64,000 bases of DNA from Alphaproteobacteria bacterium (GCA_039980135.1 JBDXCV010000009.1:732032-796031), one strand, 5' to 3'; positions 35,692-45,098 are shown, counted from the stretch's first letter. The notes: a model not told the origin generated them from the sequence alone. Numbers and translations are program-made.

Positions 35692-37467
35692 ATGGCGTCG
35701 ACCACGGAACTTTTCAGACAGGCCGAAAACCACATACGCGGCGGCCGGCATGACGCGGCGATCGCCACGTATCGGAAAATTCTGAAACACGATCCGGCGG
35801 ACTTTCGCGCCGAGTACCGGATTGCCGTCGTGCAGCTCATGGCCGGACGGCACGCGGTGGGTGAAAAGCTCTTGCGCAAATGCGCGCGAGAGCGCCCAAA
35901 CGACCCGGACATCCTGTTCAGCCTCGGGCGCGCCTGCGCCGCGCAGGGCAACCATGACGACGCGATCGAATTTCTGACCCAGGCAAACAGGATCGCACAC
36001 GGCAGGGCCGATATCATGTCGGCGCTCGGGGATGCGCATTACCTGTCCGGCGATCCGGAAAGGGCGCTCGATATATATCGCGAGACGATCGCCCTCGCCC
36101 CCGACGACATGCGCACACGGGTCAACATCGCCACGATCATCAGCCGCTCGGGACACCGGGACGAGGCTGTGGAATTCATGCGCCCCGCCTACGAGGCGGC
36201 GGGAATTCAACCCGCCATCGCGCGGATTTTTGCGGAGATGCTGCGGGCAAAAGGAGAGTTCGACGAAGCGCTTCAAATCATCGACGTCCTGCTCGCCGAA
36301 ACACCGGACGACCTCGCCGCTGTCTCTTCCAAGGCCGGCATTCTCGACCGTTCCGGGGATAGCCGCGCCGCCGCTGATTTACTCCTGCCATTCCTTGAGA
36401 CAGGCGCGCAGTCGCCGGATTTCGCCCGTGCCTGTGGCCAGGTCGCCCTCAACCTGAGCGAACCGATTCTGCCCCTCGACCGGGTAGCCGGGCTCATCCA
36501 AGACAGCTTGCAGCAGATTCGTTCGAACCGTTTCGAACGCCGCGGCCTGTCGTTCATGCTGGCCGGGCTCCAGGAGAAGCTGGGCGATTATCCACGCGCC
36601 TTTGAAACCTGCCTGGCGGCCAATGCGGTTTCATCGATTCCCTATGACCGCGCCGCCACCGAAGAGCGATTCAACGCCTATCGTGAGACTTTCGCCCCTC
36701 AAAAAATCCCGAACCTTGCCCGGGCATCTGTTTTGAGTTCGAGGCCTCTGTTTATTCTAGGAATGCCGCGATCCGGCACAACACTCGTCGAGCAGATCCT
36801 CGATAGTCATCCTGACACTACCGGCGGCGGCGAACTCCCCAATATCCAATTCGCTTCGCGCGCCATTGAGGGCTACCCGGCGTCGCTGGAAACGACCTCG
36901 ACGTCAGCGTTGGACGCCATGGCGGAAACCTATCTGGACCATCTGGCAGAGATCTCGGCCGATTCGCGCTACGTAACAGACAAGATGCCGATCAACTTCG
37001 AGCATCTCGGATTTATCTGGCAGGCCCTTCCTGGCGCTCGGATCATCCACTGCCGTCGCCATCCGCTCGATGTTTGTCTGTCCTGCCTGTTTCGCAACTT
37101 CCAGAATGAGAACAGTTTTGCAGGAAGCATCGAGAGCCTTGCCGACTACTACAGGCATTATGACGCGCTCATGGCATTCTGGTCCGGTGTGCTCGACCTG
37201 CCGCGCTTCGATCTACGCTACGATGATCTGGTGACAGACCCCGCGCCAACCGTCGCGGCCATCCTGGAATTCTGCGACCTTCCCTGGGACGATGCCTGCC
37301 TGGCGTTCGACCGGAACCAACGGTTCATCAAGACCGCGAGCTATGCCCAGGTGCGCCGTCCGATAAACACCGCCGGCCTCGGTCGGCATGTGAAGTATGC
37401 CGCGCAGCTCGCGCCCCTGGCCGCGGCATTGTCGGAGGAAATCGCCCGCTACGAAGCCGGGGACTGA
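35692..37467 (+). CDS. TPR repeat protein fused to a sulfotransferase domain
   Basis: The 591-residue protein has about eight tetratricopeptide-like repeats in the N-terminal half (residues 1-320, for example ATYRKILKHDPADFRAEYRI and DIYRETIALAPDDMRTRVNI) and a PAPS-dependent sulfotransferase domain in the C-terminal half. The PAPS-binding 5' phosphosulfate loop is LGMPRSGTTLVEQIL (about 357-371) and the 3' phosphate motif is HCRRHPLDVCLSCLF. No signal peptide is visible. Such fusions may sulfate a protein, glycan or small molecule presented through the repeats; the acceptor is unknown. It stands alone, although a sulfate-assimilation operon lies a few kilobases downstream. Confidence 0.9.
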   Translation: MASTTELFRQAENHIRGGRHDAAIATYRKILKHDPADFRAEYRIAVVQLMAGRHAVGEKLLRKCARERPNDPDILFSLGRACAAQGNHDDAIEFLTQANRIAHGRADIMSALGDAHYLSGDPERALDIYRETIALAPDDMRTRVNIATIISRSGHRDEAVEFMRPAYEAAGIQPAIARIFAEMLRAKGEFDEALQIIDVLLAETPDDLAAVSSKAGILDRSGDSRAAADLLLPFLETGAQSPDFARACGQVALNLSEPILPLDRVAGLIQDSLQQIRSNRFERRGLSFMLAGLQEKLGDYPRAFETCLAANAVSSIPYDRAATEERFNAYRETFAPQKIPNLARASVLSSRPLFILGMPRSGTTLVEQILDSHPDTTGGGELPNIQFASRAIEGYPASLETTSTSALDAMAETYLDHLAEISADSRYVTDKMPINFEHLGFIWQALPGARIIHCRRHPLDVCLSCLFRNFQNENSFAGSIESLADYYRHYDALMAFWSGVLDLPRFDLRYDDLVTDPAPTVAAILEFCDLPWDDACLAFDRNQRFIKTASYAQVRRPINTAGLGRHVKYAAQLAPLAAALSEEIARYEAGD

Positions 37468-37480
37468 TCCCGGCGATAGC

Positions 37481-38857
37481 CTATTTGCCGAAGCGCGCCT
37501 TGATGGCCCCGAACGCCGCGCGCAGACCCTGCGCCTCGCCGCCGGTCGGGCGACCCGGCTGGTCCCCGGTGTTCCACGCCATGATATCGAAATGCGCCCA
37601 CGGCACATCGTCATCGACGAACTCCTGCAAGAACAACGCGGCCGTTATCGCCCCGCCGAACGGCCCGTCGCCCGCACTGGAGATATCCGCCACCTTGCTG
37701 TCGAGCAACGCTCGGTAGGGCTTGTGCAATGGCAGGCGCCACATCGGATCGGATGCGGCAGCACCATGCTTTTCCAGATCGCCATAGAGCTTGTCGTCAT
37801 TCGCAAACACTGCGGCCATCCCGGCGCCGACGGCGACCCGTGCGGCCCCGGTCAGGGTCGCGAAATCCAGCAGCATGTCGGGCTTCTCGCGGCTGGCTTC
37901 GGCCAGGCAATCGCCGATCACCAGACGCCCCTCGGCATCCGTGTTGGCATTCTCGACCGTGATGCCTTTGCGGGTCTGCAATACATCCCACGGCCGGTAG
38001 GCGTTCCCGGACACGGCATTCTCCACCGCCCCGATCAGCACCCGCAGCCGAACGGGAAGTTTCGCCGCCATGATCAACTGGCCGAGCGCCAGCGCATGGG
38101 CAGCACCGCCCATGTCCTTCTTCATGCGCAGCATCCCTGCGGCGGGCTTGAGGTCGAGGCCGCCGGTATCGAAGCAGACGCCCTTGCCCACCAGTGTCAC
38201 CAGCGGGCCCTTCGTACCCCAGCGCATATCGATCAACCGCGGCGCGTCATCCGACGCACGCCCGACCATGTGAATCATCGGATAATTCGCCTTCAACAGG
38301 GCATCGCCCGCGATCACACGCACCCGCGCCTTGTATTTTCGGCCAACCTTGCGCGCCTCGCCGGTCAACTCGGACGGGCCCAGATCCTCGGCCGGGATGT
38401 TGATCAGGTCACGCAACAAGGTCGTCGCGTCAAGCATCTGGCGAACCGCGGCCTGATCCGCATCCGCCGGCCAAACCAGGTCGGGGCGGCTGGTTCGCGC
38501 CGCTCGGTACCGGGTGAACTCGTAGGCCGCCAGCCCCCAGCCCAGGGCCGCGTCGTTCGCCATGGCCTTCGACAGTCGTCCGGCGATCCGGTAGCTGCCC
38601 TTCGGCAACAGGGTCGCGAGCGTGGACCAGGACCACATATCGCTGTCCGCGCCGGTGACAAACACCGCGCCTTTCACGCCGCCCTTCTGGCTCGGCAGTA
38701 TGGCCCAGCCGCCGGGGCGCCCGGAAAACCCCGTCTGATCCAGCCAGGCGCGTTGCGCCGGCGTCAGGTCCTTGCGCCAGGTATCAACGCGGCCGCTGTC
38801 GAGCACGGTCAGGGTGAGCGTATCCTTACGCGGCCGGGGAATCAGATTGTGGGGCAC
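37481..38857 (-). CDS. Leucyl aminopeptidase family (M17) protein
   Basis: Two-metal aminopeptidase removing N-terminal residues from peptides in the cytoplasm, 458 residues. The active-site phrases are present: VGKGVCFDTGGLDLKP (metal Lys and Asp), MKKDMGGAA and NTDAEGRLVIGD, the family signature. The N-terminal domain is short, as in the alphaproteobacterial M17 group that differs from E. coli PepA. Start taken as GTG at 38857, with GAGGA seven bases upstream; a TTG at 38890 would extend it by eleven residues. Confidence 0.92.
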   Translation of the reverse strand: MPHNLIPRPRKDTLTLTVLDSGRVDTWRKDLTPAQRAWLDQTGFSGRPGGWAILPSQKGGVKGAVFVTGADSDMWSWSTLATLLPKGSYRIAGRLSKAMANDAALGWGLAAYEFTRYRAARTSRPDLVWPADADQAAVRQMLDATTLLRDLINIPAEDLGPSELTGEARKVGRKYKARVRVIAGDALLKANYPMIHMVGRASDDAPRLIDMRWGTKGPLVTLVGKGVCFDTGGLDLKPAAGMLRMKKDMGGAAHALALGQLIMAAKLPVRLRVLIGAVENAVSGNAYRPWDVLQTRKGITVENANTDAEGRLVIGDCLAEASREKPDMLLDFATLTGAARVAVGAGMAAVFANDDKLYGDLEKHGAAASDPMWRLPLHKPYRALLDSKVADISSAGDGPFGGAITAALFLQEFVDDDVPWAHFDIMAWNTGDQPGRPTGGEAQGLRAAFGAIKARFGK

Positions 38858-39015
38858 GGCATGGTCCTCGGTTGAGCGATTCTGAAACAAAATGCGGTTG
38901 AGCGCCGACTTTGCCTGACGCGCCCAGACGTATCAACGCGACCGATGACGGATTTGCTTCAAACTTTCGAGCGAAGGCACTAGGCTCCCGCGTCGAACGA
39001 ATTCGAGGACTGGAA

Positions 39016-39429
39016 ATGGCACTTAGCGACAACGACCTTGTGGGCGCCTGGGTACTGGATGAGATGTATTCCGAGAGCGAGGACGGAACGCGGAGTCACC
39101 CGATGGGGCGCGACGCGGGTGGGATGATCATGTATACGCCGGATGGTTACATGTCCGCGATCACCCATTTCGCGGATCGTTTCCTGCCCGCCGATCGTCC
39201 GGGCGACGAGGAACGTGCCGAAGGGTTCTCAAGCTATTTCAACTACGCCGGTACCTGGAGCCTCGAGAACGACACGGTCACCCACAACATTCAAACGGCG
39301 CTGGACCCGAACATGGTCGGCATGGCGCTGTCACGAGAGATCACCAAAGACGGCGCCAGAATGGTCTTTTCCGGCCTTGGCCCGGACGGGGTGACCCGCC
39401 AGTTCATTGTCTGGAAACGCCCCGGATAA
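39016..39429 (+). CDS. Lipocalin-like domain protein
   Basis: A 137-residue protein resembling the bacterial lipocalin-like domain family: the start LVGAWVLDEMYSE, then PMGRDAGGMIMYTPDGYMSA, a middle YAGTWSLENDTVTH strand pair, and a closing strand with RQFIVWKR. No signal peptide, so probably cytoplasmic. Members are often found beside oxidoreductases or GSTs and have no defined function. I chose the ATG at 39016 with GAGGA upstream; earlier in-frame codons give an unlikely N-terminus. A GST gene follows 94 bases later. Confidence 0.8.
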   Translation: MALSDNDLVGAWVLDEMYSESEDGTRSHPMGRDAGGMIMYTPDGYMSAITHFADRFLPADRPGDEERAEGFSSYFNYAGTWSLENDTVTHNIQTALDPNMVGMALSREITKDGARMVFSGLGPDGVTRQFIVWKRPG

Positions 39430-39523
39430 TACATAAAACTTGTGAATCTCCGGCAATTGACCGTATTTCAGACGGTCAATAGGTTCACACCCACACAACG
39501 ATGACAGGGAAGAGAGATCTGGG

Positions 39524-40162
39524 ATGATCGATTTTTACACATGGTTTACACCGAACGGCCGCAAGGTCGCGATCATGCTCGAGGAAACCGGGCTCGATTA
39601 CACGGTCTGTCCGATCAACATCGGAAACGACGACCAGTTCGATCCGGACTTTCTGAAGATCAGCCCCAACAACAAGATTCCGGCGATCGTCGACCGCGAC
39701 AACAATGACTACCCGTTGTTCGAGACCGGCGCGATTCTGCTGTATCTTGCCGAGAAGAGCGGCAAGTTCCTCAACACCAAAGACCGCGACGCCTACTGGC
39801 GCACGATGGAATGGCTGATGTGGCAGATGGGCGGTTACGGCCCGATCCTGGGGCAGGTCCACCACTTCACGAAGTACAACCCCGATGCGTCCGATTATGC
39901 GCGCAAGCGTTACGAGGAAGAGGCGCGGCGACTGTACGGGGTGCTCAACAAGCGTCTCGAAGGCCGCGATTTCATCGTCGACGAGTATTCGATCGCGGAC
40001 ATGGCCTGCTGGCCCTGGGCCGCGCGCCACAATTGGCAGGAGATCGACCTCAACGAGTATCCGAATGTACGCCGCTGGTACATGACCATGCTCGACCGCC
40101 CGGCAGTTCAGGCCGCATGGAATATTCCGGAGAACGATCAGCCGCTGCCGATTCCCGAGTAG
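39524..40162 (+). CDS. Glutathione S-transferase, Nu-class/YfcG-like
   Basis: A 212-residue GST with the N-terminal FYTWFTPNGRKVAIMLEE, in which the Thr-Pro-Asn (T-x-N) replaces the usual Tyr/Ser/Cys catalytic centre, and ISPNNKIPAIVD with the ETGAILLYLAEK glutathione site. The C-terminal domain has the YSIADMACWPW folding motif. These features match the Ure2p/YfcG-like group, which has disulfide reductase activity with glutathione. An unusually clear terminator follows. Confidence 0.92.
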   Translation: MIDFYTWFTPNGRKVAIMLEETGLDYTVCPINIGNDDQFDPDFLKISPNNKIPAIVDRDNNDYPLFETGAILLYLAEKSGKFLNTKDRDAYWRTMEWLMWQMGGYGPILGQVHHFTKYNPDASDYARKRYEEEARRLYGVLNKRLEGRDFIVDEYSIADMACWPWAARHNWQEIDLNEYPNVRRWYMTMLDRPAVQAAWNIPENDQPLPIPE

Positions 40163-40188
40163 GCGGAACCCGATACTGAAACGAAGCC

Positions 40189-40227
40189 GGCGCCCCTTCT
40201 CGCCAGACGGGGCGCCGGTTTTTTCGT
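40189..40227. terminator. Strong intrinsic terminator after the GST gene
   Basis: A perfect inverted repeat CCGGCGCCCC / GGGGCGCCGG encloses a loop of about 12 bases and is followed by TTTTTT on the plus strand. It ends transcription of the GST gene, and lies about 14 bases from the end of the convergent cysH gene, so it may also limit read-through from that side. Confidence 0.85.
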
Positions 40228-40240
40228 TCCGGGCCTGCCC

Positions 40241-40972
40241 CTAGCCCCAGGGGTTTCCGTGGATGCCGCACTCGGTCTTGTCCAGACCGTCCCAGCGACC
40301 GGCGCGCGGATCTTCCCCGGCCGCGACGGGACGCGTGCAAGGGTGGCATCCAATCGACAGATAGCCGAACTCCCACAATGGATGGCGCGGCAGGTCATGG
40401 GTTGCGAAATAGGCCTCCACATCGTCCGGCGACCAGCCGGCGAGCGGGTTGATTTTCACACGCTTGTTCTCGACCTCAACGACCGGCAACGTGACACGCC
40501 GGCCGCCCTGGAACCGCTTGCGGCCCGTGATCCAGGCGTCGAACCCTTCGAGCGACCGTTCCATCGGAACAACCTTGCGCAGATGGCAACATGCTTCCGG
40601 GTCGGACTTCCACAGCATCCCGTCAGGGTCCGCCTTCGCGATGTCCTGCTTGTCCGGGTGCTGCACACGGACATTGGTCAGCCCCAGACGCTCGGAGAGT
40701 TCCTGCTGATACTGGAGTGTCTGGGCAAACAACTGCCCGGAATCGAGAAAGATCACCGGGAGCGCAGGATCGATTGCCGCGATCATGTGCAGGACGACCG
40801 CCGACTCCGCGCCAAATGACGAAAGTGCGGCGACGCGGAACGGAAATACATCCTCGATCGCCGCCCGCAAAACCTTGTCGCCGGCCCCGTCAGGCACCAG
40901 ATTCATCAACCGCGCAGCCCGCATATGGGCCGCGTTATGTGACTGGGAAGGCGCCTCGAATTCGCCGCGCAT
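40241..40972 (-). CDS. cysH: Assimilatory APS/PAPS reductase, [4Fe-4S] type
   Basis: Reduces activated sulfate to sulfite. The 243-residue protein has the SFGAESAVVLHM nucleotide loop (residues 54-65), a CC pair in EACCHLRKV and a second CxxC in GCHPCTRPV, together the four ligands of a 4Fe-4S cluster, and the C-terminal redox Cys in TECGIHG. Cluster-containing enzymes of this kind usually act on adenylyl sulfate rather than PAPS. It is the last gene of the sulfate operon, three bases after the DUF934 gene. Confidence 0.93.
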   Translation of the reverse strand: MRGEFEAPSQSHNAAHMRAARLMNLVPDGAGDKVLRAAIEDVFPFRVAALSSFGAESAVVLHMIAAIDPALPVIFLDSGQLFAQTLQYQQELSERLGLTNVRVQHPDKQDIAKADPDGMLWKSDPEACCHLRKVVPMERSLEGFDAWITGRKRFQGGRRVTLPVVEVENKRVKINPLAGWSPDDVEAYFATHDLPRHPLWEFGYLSIGCHPCTRPVAAGEDPRAGRWDGLDKTECGIHGNPWG

Positions 40973-40975
40973 GGC

Positions 40976-41497
40976 CTATCCGCTCGTCCCGTTGGAGAAT
41001 GCACGCGACGGGTGGTTCCGCGTTGCCGCCGCCGATTGCCGACGGTCCGTCGCGGTCTGATAGACAACCTCTATCTCGTCGAACGCCCGGAGCGCCTCGG
41101 TCGCATCCGTACCGCCCGCATATTCGAAGCTGTCGAAACCGCAACGCTCGAGAAACGCCAGCTGGTCACGAAGAATATTTCCCACCGCACGCAGCTCCCC
41201 GGTGAAGCCATACCGCTCGCGCAGCAACCGCGCGGTCGAATATCCCCGACCGTCCTTGAATTGGCTGAACGGCACGGCAATGAGGTCGAGCCGGTCGATA
41301 TCGGCAACGAGATTTTCGGCGGGCGTATCGCTGTCGAGGCGGATGCCGATCGGCGCGTTACGGCCGGAAAGCGCATCGCGTTCGGCCTGCCAGCGTTCGA
41401 GCGACACGATCGCACCACCATCTGACGGCACGGGTACGCCATCCTCGATATGAACCCAGCTGTCCTCGGACAGCTCCCGATCCTTAATTAACGCCAT
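40976..41497 (-). CDS. DUF934 family protein of the sulfate-assimilation operon
   Basis: A 173-residue protein with the DUF934 features: LERWQAERDAL, GIRLDSDTPAE, VPFSQFKDGRGYSTARLLRERYGF and GNILRDQLAFLERCGFDSFE. DUF934 genes almost always sit between sulfite reductase and cysH; a role in supporting sulfite reduction is proposed but not defined. Its ATG at 41497 lies 14 bases inside the end of the sulfite reductase gene. Confidence 0.92.
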   Translation of the reverse strand: MALIKDRELSEDSWVHIEDGVPVPSDGGAIVSLERWQAERDALSGRNAPIGIRLDSDTPAENLVADIDRLDLIAVPFSQFKDGRGYSTARLLRERYGFTGELRAVGNILRDQLAFLERCGFDSFEYAGGTDATEALRAFDEIEVVYQTATDRRQSAAATRNHPSRAFSNGTSG

Positions 41498-43139
41498 AGA
41501 GGGCCTCCTTGAACGGATCTGCGCCGAGCCGACGATAGGTATCGAGAAAACGTTCGTTGTCTGCACGCACGCCCAGGTAGGCATCGACCAGCGTCTCGAT
41601 CGCATTGACCACCTTGTCGTAAGGGAAGGCCGGCCCGACGATATCGCCCAGACTGGCGTCCTCCGCGCCGCTGCCGCCAAGGGTGATCTGGTAATACTCC
41701 TCGCCCTTCCGGTCGACACCGAGAATGCCGATATGGCCCACATGATGGTGGCCGCAGGCATTGATGCAGCCGGAAATCTTGAGCTTCAGCTCGCCGATAT
41801 CATACTGGCGATCGAGATCGGCGAAACGCTCGCTGATTTCCTGGGCCAGCGGGATCGAGCGGGCATTGGCCAGTGCGCAATAATCCATCCCGGGGCAGGC
41901 GATCATATCGCTGACGAGGCCCAGATTCGGCGTGTGCAGGTCGTAGGATTTCAGGGTCTGCCAAACCGCGTAGAGTTCATCCTGACGCACATGAGGCAGC
42001 ACGAGATTCTGCTCGTGCGTCACCCGGATCTCGGAGAAGCTGAATCGCTCCGCCAGTGCGGCCACCGCGTCCATCTGCTCCGCCGACGCGTCCCCCGGGA
42101 CCCCGCCGATGGGCTTCAGAGAAATATTGGCAATGGCGTAGCCGTCGGCCTTGTGCGGCGCCACGTTGGTTTCGACCCAGTGCGCGAAATCCGCATCCCC
42201 GGCGACCTGGCGGGTCAGGGTCTCCGCCGCATCCTCGGCCTTGTCATAGAGCGGCGGATTGAAGAAGGCCGCGATCCGCTCGCGTTCGCCGGCGGGCAGG
42301 TCCACGGCCGTGTCGCGGATCTGCTCCCACTCGCGCTCGACCATCTCGGTAAATTTCTCGGCGCCGGTTTCGTGCACCAGAATCTTGACCCGCGCCTTGT
42401 ACATATTGTCGCGTCGGCCGAGCTGGTTATAGACCCGCAAAACCGCCTCCAGATAGGACAACAGGTGGCGCTCCGGCAGGAAGTCACGGATGGTCGGCCC
42501 AACCATCGGGGTACGGCCCAGACCGCCGCCGACAATCACCTCGAAGCCGAGCTCTCCCGCCACATCGCGCTTCGCGATCAGGCCGATGTCATGGACCTTC
42601 ACCGCGGCACGGTCGGTCTCTGCACCGGTTACCGCGATCTTGAACTTGCGTGGCAGGAACGTGAATTCCGGGTGCAGGGTGGACCATTGGCGGATGATCT
42701 CGGCATGGATGCGCGGATCGATCACCTCGTCGGCCGCGACACCGGCAAACTGATCGGCGGTGACGTTGCGAATGCAATTGCCGCTGGTCTGCAGCGCGTG
42801 CATCTGCACGCTCGCCAGTTCGGCCAGCAGGTCCGGAAGCTCTTCGAGTTTCGGCCAGTTGTATTGCAGGTTCTGGCGGGTCGTGAAATGGCCGTAACCA
42901 CGGTCATATTTACGCGCGATCCAGGCGAGCTTGCGAAGCTGTTCGGCCGACAGGGTGCCATAGGGGATCGCGACCCGCAGCATGTAGGCATGCAGCTGCA
43001 AATACACGCCGTTCATCAGGCGGAGCGGCTTGAATTCGTCCTCGCTCAGTTCCCCGGCGATACGACGGCGGACCTGGTCACGAAACTGGTTGACCCGTTG
43101 GTCGACCATCGTCTGGTCGATTTCATCGTAGATATACAT
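41484..43139 (-). CDS. cysI: Sirohaem nitrite/sulfite reductase (hemoprotein)
   Basis: Six-electron reductase converting sulfite to sulfide with sirohaem and a 4Fe-4S cluster, 551 residues. The cluster and sirohaem ligands are visible: CPGMDYC and, 35-40 residues later, GCINACGHHH. Arg/Lys substrate residues and the GHFTTRQNLQYNW phrase fit the family. Sequence alone does not separate nitrite from sulfite reductase, but the cys operon context supports sulfite. A flavoprotein partner gene is not in the operon, so electrons probably come from ferredoxin or another carrier. Confidence 0.92.
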   Translation of the reverse strand: MYIYDEIDQTMVDQRVNQFRDQVRRRIAGELSEDEFKPLRLMNGVYLQLHAYMLRVAIPYGTLSAEQLRKLAWIARKYDRGYGHFTTRQNLQYNWPKLEELPDLLAELASVQMHALQTSGNCIRNVTADQFAGVAADEVIDPRIHAEIIRQWSTLHPEFTFLPRKFKIAVTGAETDRAAVKVHDIGLIAKRDVAGELGFEVIVGGGLGRTPMVGPTIRDFLPERHLLSYLEAVLRVYNQLGRRDNMYKARVKILVHETGAEKFTEMVEREWEQIRDTAVDLPAGERERIAAFFNPPLYDKAEDAAETLTRQVAGDADFAHWVETNVAPHKADGYAIANISLKPIGGVPGDASAEQMDAVAALAERFSFSEIRVTHEQNLVLPHVRQDELYAVWQTLKSYDLHTPNLGLVSDMIACPGMDYCALANARSIPLAQEISERFADLDRQYDIGELKLKISGCINACGHHHVGHIGILGVDRKGEEYYQITLGGSGAEDASLGDIVGPAFPYDKVVNAIETLVDAYLGVRADNERFLDTYRRLGADPFKEALYGVN

Positions 43140-43152
43140 GCGACTCTTTCCT

Positions 43153-43464
43153 CTATGCGCCCGTGTCGGGCACGTAACTCTGCTTGCTCAGATCCGGCCG
43201 TACACTCGGCCCGGTCGCGCGAATGAACTCCCGGTATTTGATGGGACGAACCACACCATCCACTTCGGCCACGTCAATCAGGTAGGGGTCGATGACGACC
43301 CGATCCTGCTCGGCCTGTTTCGCCTCCCGGAGCAATGCGTCCGCAGCCGTCTCGTCCATCGCGATCACGCTGCCCGAGATGCGTTCGGACCAGCTGCTGT
43401 CCGCCGCCAGATAGACGACGATCCCGTCGCCCAGCCGATTTGCCGAAATCACCTGTTGTGTCAT
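43153..43464 (-). CDS. DUF2849 family protein
   Basis: A 103-residue protein matching DUF2849: VISANRLGDGIVVYLAADSSW near the start (shown in part), AADALLREAKQAE in the middle, and a closing PIKYREFIRATGPSVR. It is regularly found between cysG and the sulfite reductase gene in Alphaproteobacteria. Its function is unknown; context suggests an accessory role in sulfite reductase assembly or electron supply. It sits 12 bases after cysG and 13 bases before the reductase gene. Confidence 0.9.
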   Translation of the reverse strand: MTQQVISANRLGDGIVVYLAADSSWSERISGSVIAMDETAADALLREAKQAEQDRVVIDPYLIDVAEVDGVVRPIKYREFIRATGPSVRPDLSKQSYVPDTGA

Positions 43465-43476
43465 CTTCTCTGTCTC

Positions 43477-44895
43477 CTAAACGGCCCGGGCATTGGTAAT
43501 GCCTGCCGTGTTGAATGCGAGTTCGCGCGCGGCATCCGCCAGCGCCGCCACTTCGCCGATCACGATCAGGGCGGGCGCGCCGACCTGTGCGGTGCGGACC
43601 AGCGACGAAACATTTGCCAGGGTGCCGGTGATGACTCGTTCATCGGGTCGCGTGCCGTTCTCGATGATCGCGATTGGCGTCTCGGGTGCGCGGCCATGGG
43701 CGATCAGATTCGCGGCGAGGCTGCCGGCGCGGGACACCCCCATATAGACGACCAGCGTGTGGCGCAGTCCCGACAATGCCGCCCAATCCACGTCGGGTTC
43801 ACCGTCAACGCCATGGCCGGTCACGAAGGTCACGGCGGAGGCATGATCGCGATGTGTCAGCGGCAATCCGGCGGACGCCGCGCAACCGGTCGCCGCCGTA
43901 ATTCCCGGGATCACCGCGGCGCTGACACCCGCCGCACGGAGCCTGTCCAGCTCCTCGCCACCACGCCCGAAAACAAACGGGTCGCCGCCCTTCAGGCGGA
44001 CAACACGGCGCCCGGCGCGCGCATGCGCGACCAGAAGCTCGTTGATCTGATCCTGGGGAACGGAATGATTGGAGCGCGCCTTGCCGACATAGATGCGTTC
44101 CGCATCGCGACGCACGAGATCAAGAATGCCATCGCCAATGAGACGGTCATGGATCACGAGGTCGGCGTCCTGCAGGGCTCGCAGGGCCTTGACCGTAAGC
44201 AGTTCCGGGTCGCCCGGGCCGGCGCCGACAATATCGACATGGCCCGCCGCGGGCATGTTGTCCGCACGTCGATTGATACGCGACAGCATTGCCTCACGCG
44301 CGACCGACTCACGGCCTGTCAGAACATCGCGGGCGATGGGTCCGTCGATGATTTCTTCCCAGAGCCGTCGGCGGGAATCAAACCCGTCGATCTTGGCCTT
44401 CACCGCAGTTCGGAAACTGTCGAGAAAACTTGCAAGCCGGCCGAGATTGGCCGGGAGAAGCGTTTCAATCTGTTCGCGCAGCCGGCGCGCCAGAACCGGC
44501 GACGTGCCGTTCGTTGAAATTCCGATCGTGACCGGCGCACGATCCACGATCGAGGGTACGATAAAGGACGAGAGCTCGGGCCGGTCGACGATATTGACCG
44601 GAATTCCGGCTTCATGCGCAGCCGCGGCCACGCCTTCGTCTGCGTCCTGATGGCCCGTCGCGCCAATCACCAGGGTCATGCCGGCAACATCTGCAGCATC
44701 AAACGGACGGCGATCCCAATGGACATGACCCTGCGCGGCCCAATCCTCGAACTGTCTCAGGCCATGGGCCGCGACAACGCGGATGTCTGCGCCTGCGGCG
44801 CGGAGCAAACGTGCCTTCGCGACGGCCGCGCCACCTGCCCCGACGAGCAGGACGGGACGCGAACGAAGACGAAAGAAGATCGGCAGGTTATCCAT
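43477..44895 (-). CDS. cysG: Sirohaem synthase (multifunctional CysG)
   Basis: Makes sirohaem from uroporphyrinogen III for the reductase encoded downstream. The N-terminal precorrin-2 dehydrogenase/ferrochelatase part has VLLVGAGGAAVAKARLL (residues 15-31) and VPSIVDRAPVTIGISTNGTSP. The C-terminal SAM methyltransferase part has VDIVGAGPGDPELLT, RLKGGDPFVFGRG and GITAATGCAA. The length of 472 residues matches the three-activity enzyme. I chose the ATG at 44895 (MDNLPIFFRL start, as in CysG). First gene of the operon running to cysH. Confidence 0.95.
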   Translation of the reverse strand: MDNLPIFFRLRSRPVLLVGAGGAAVAKARLLRAAGADIRVVAAHGLRQFEDWAAQGHVHWDRRPFDAADVAGMTLVIGATGHQDADEGVAAAAHEAGIPVNIVDRPELSSFIVPSIVDRAPVTIGISTNGTSPVLARRLREQIETLLPANLGRLASFLDSFRTAVKAKIDGFDSRRRLWEEIIDGPIARDVLTGRESVAREAMLSRINRRADNMPAAGHVDIVGAGPGDPELLTVKALRALQDADLVIHDRLIGDGILDLVRRDAERIYVGKARSNHSVPQDQINELLVAHARAGRRVVRLKGGDPFVFGRGGEELDRLRAAGVSAAVIPGITAATGCAASAGLPLTHRDHASAVTFVTGHGVDGEPDVDWAALSGLRHTLVVYMGVSRAGSLAANLIAHGRAPETPIAIIENGTRPDERVITGTLANVSSLVRTAQVGAPALIVIGEVAALADAARELAFNTAGITNARAV

Positions 44896-44898
44896 AAA

Positions 44899-44917
44899 AC
44901 ACACTATTATATTGTGT
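44899..44917. promoter_or_regulatory. Inverted repeat in front of the cysG operon
   Basis: ACACA (44899-44903) and TGTGT (44913-44917) form a dyad with a nine-base AT spacer, ending only 3 bases upstream of the cysG start codon within an AT-rich leader. It is a candidate operator for a regulator of sulfur assimilation. No regulator gene is adjacent, and the repeat arms are short. Confidence 0.35.
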
Positions 44918-45098
44918 ATTAAACTATTCAACATATACCTACGTCATTATTATCGAGAGTCCAGCATATTTTTGTGAAAATGAGTTATGAACGCTGAAAT
45001 CAAAGGGTTTTTTAGGGTCAACAAACGGCGTACGGCACCCACGAGCACTTCACACTTCTGTGGCTGGATTTGTAACCGGCGCATCCCATCTGTGATTC

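Noticed and set aside
41498..41761. Upstream extension of the DUF934 frame
   Set aside because: It overlaps the sulfite reductase gene and does not match the family; the ATG at 41497 gives the normal length.
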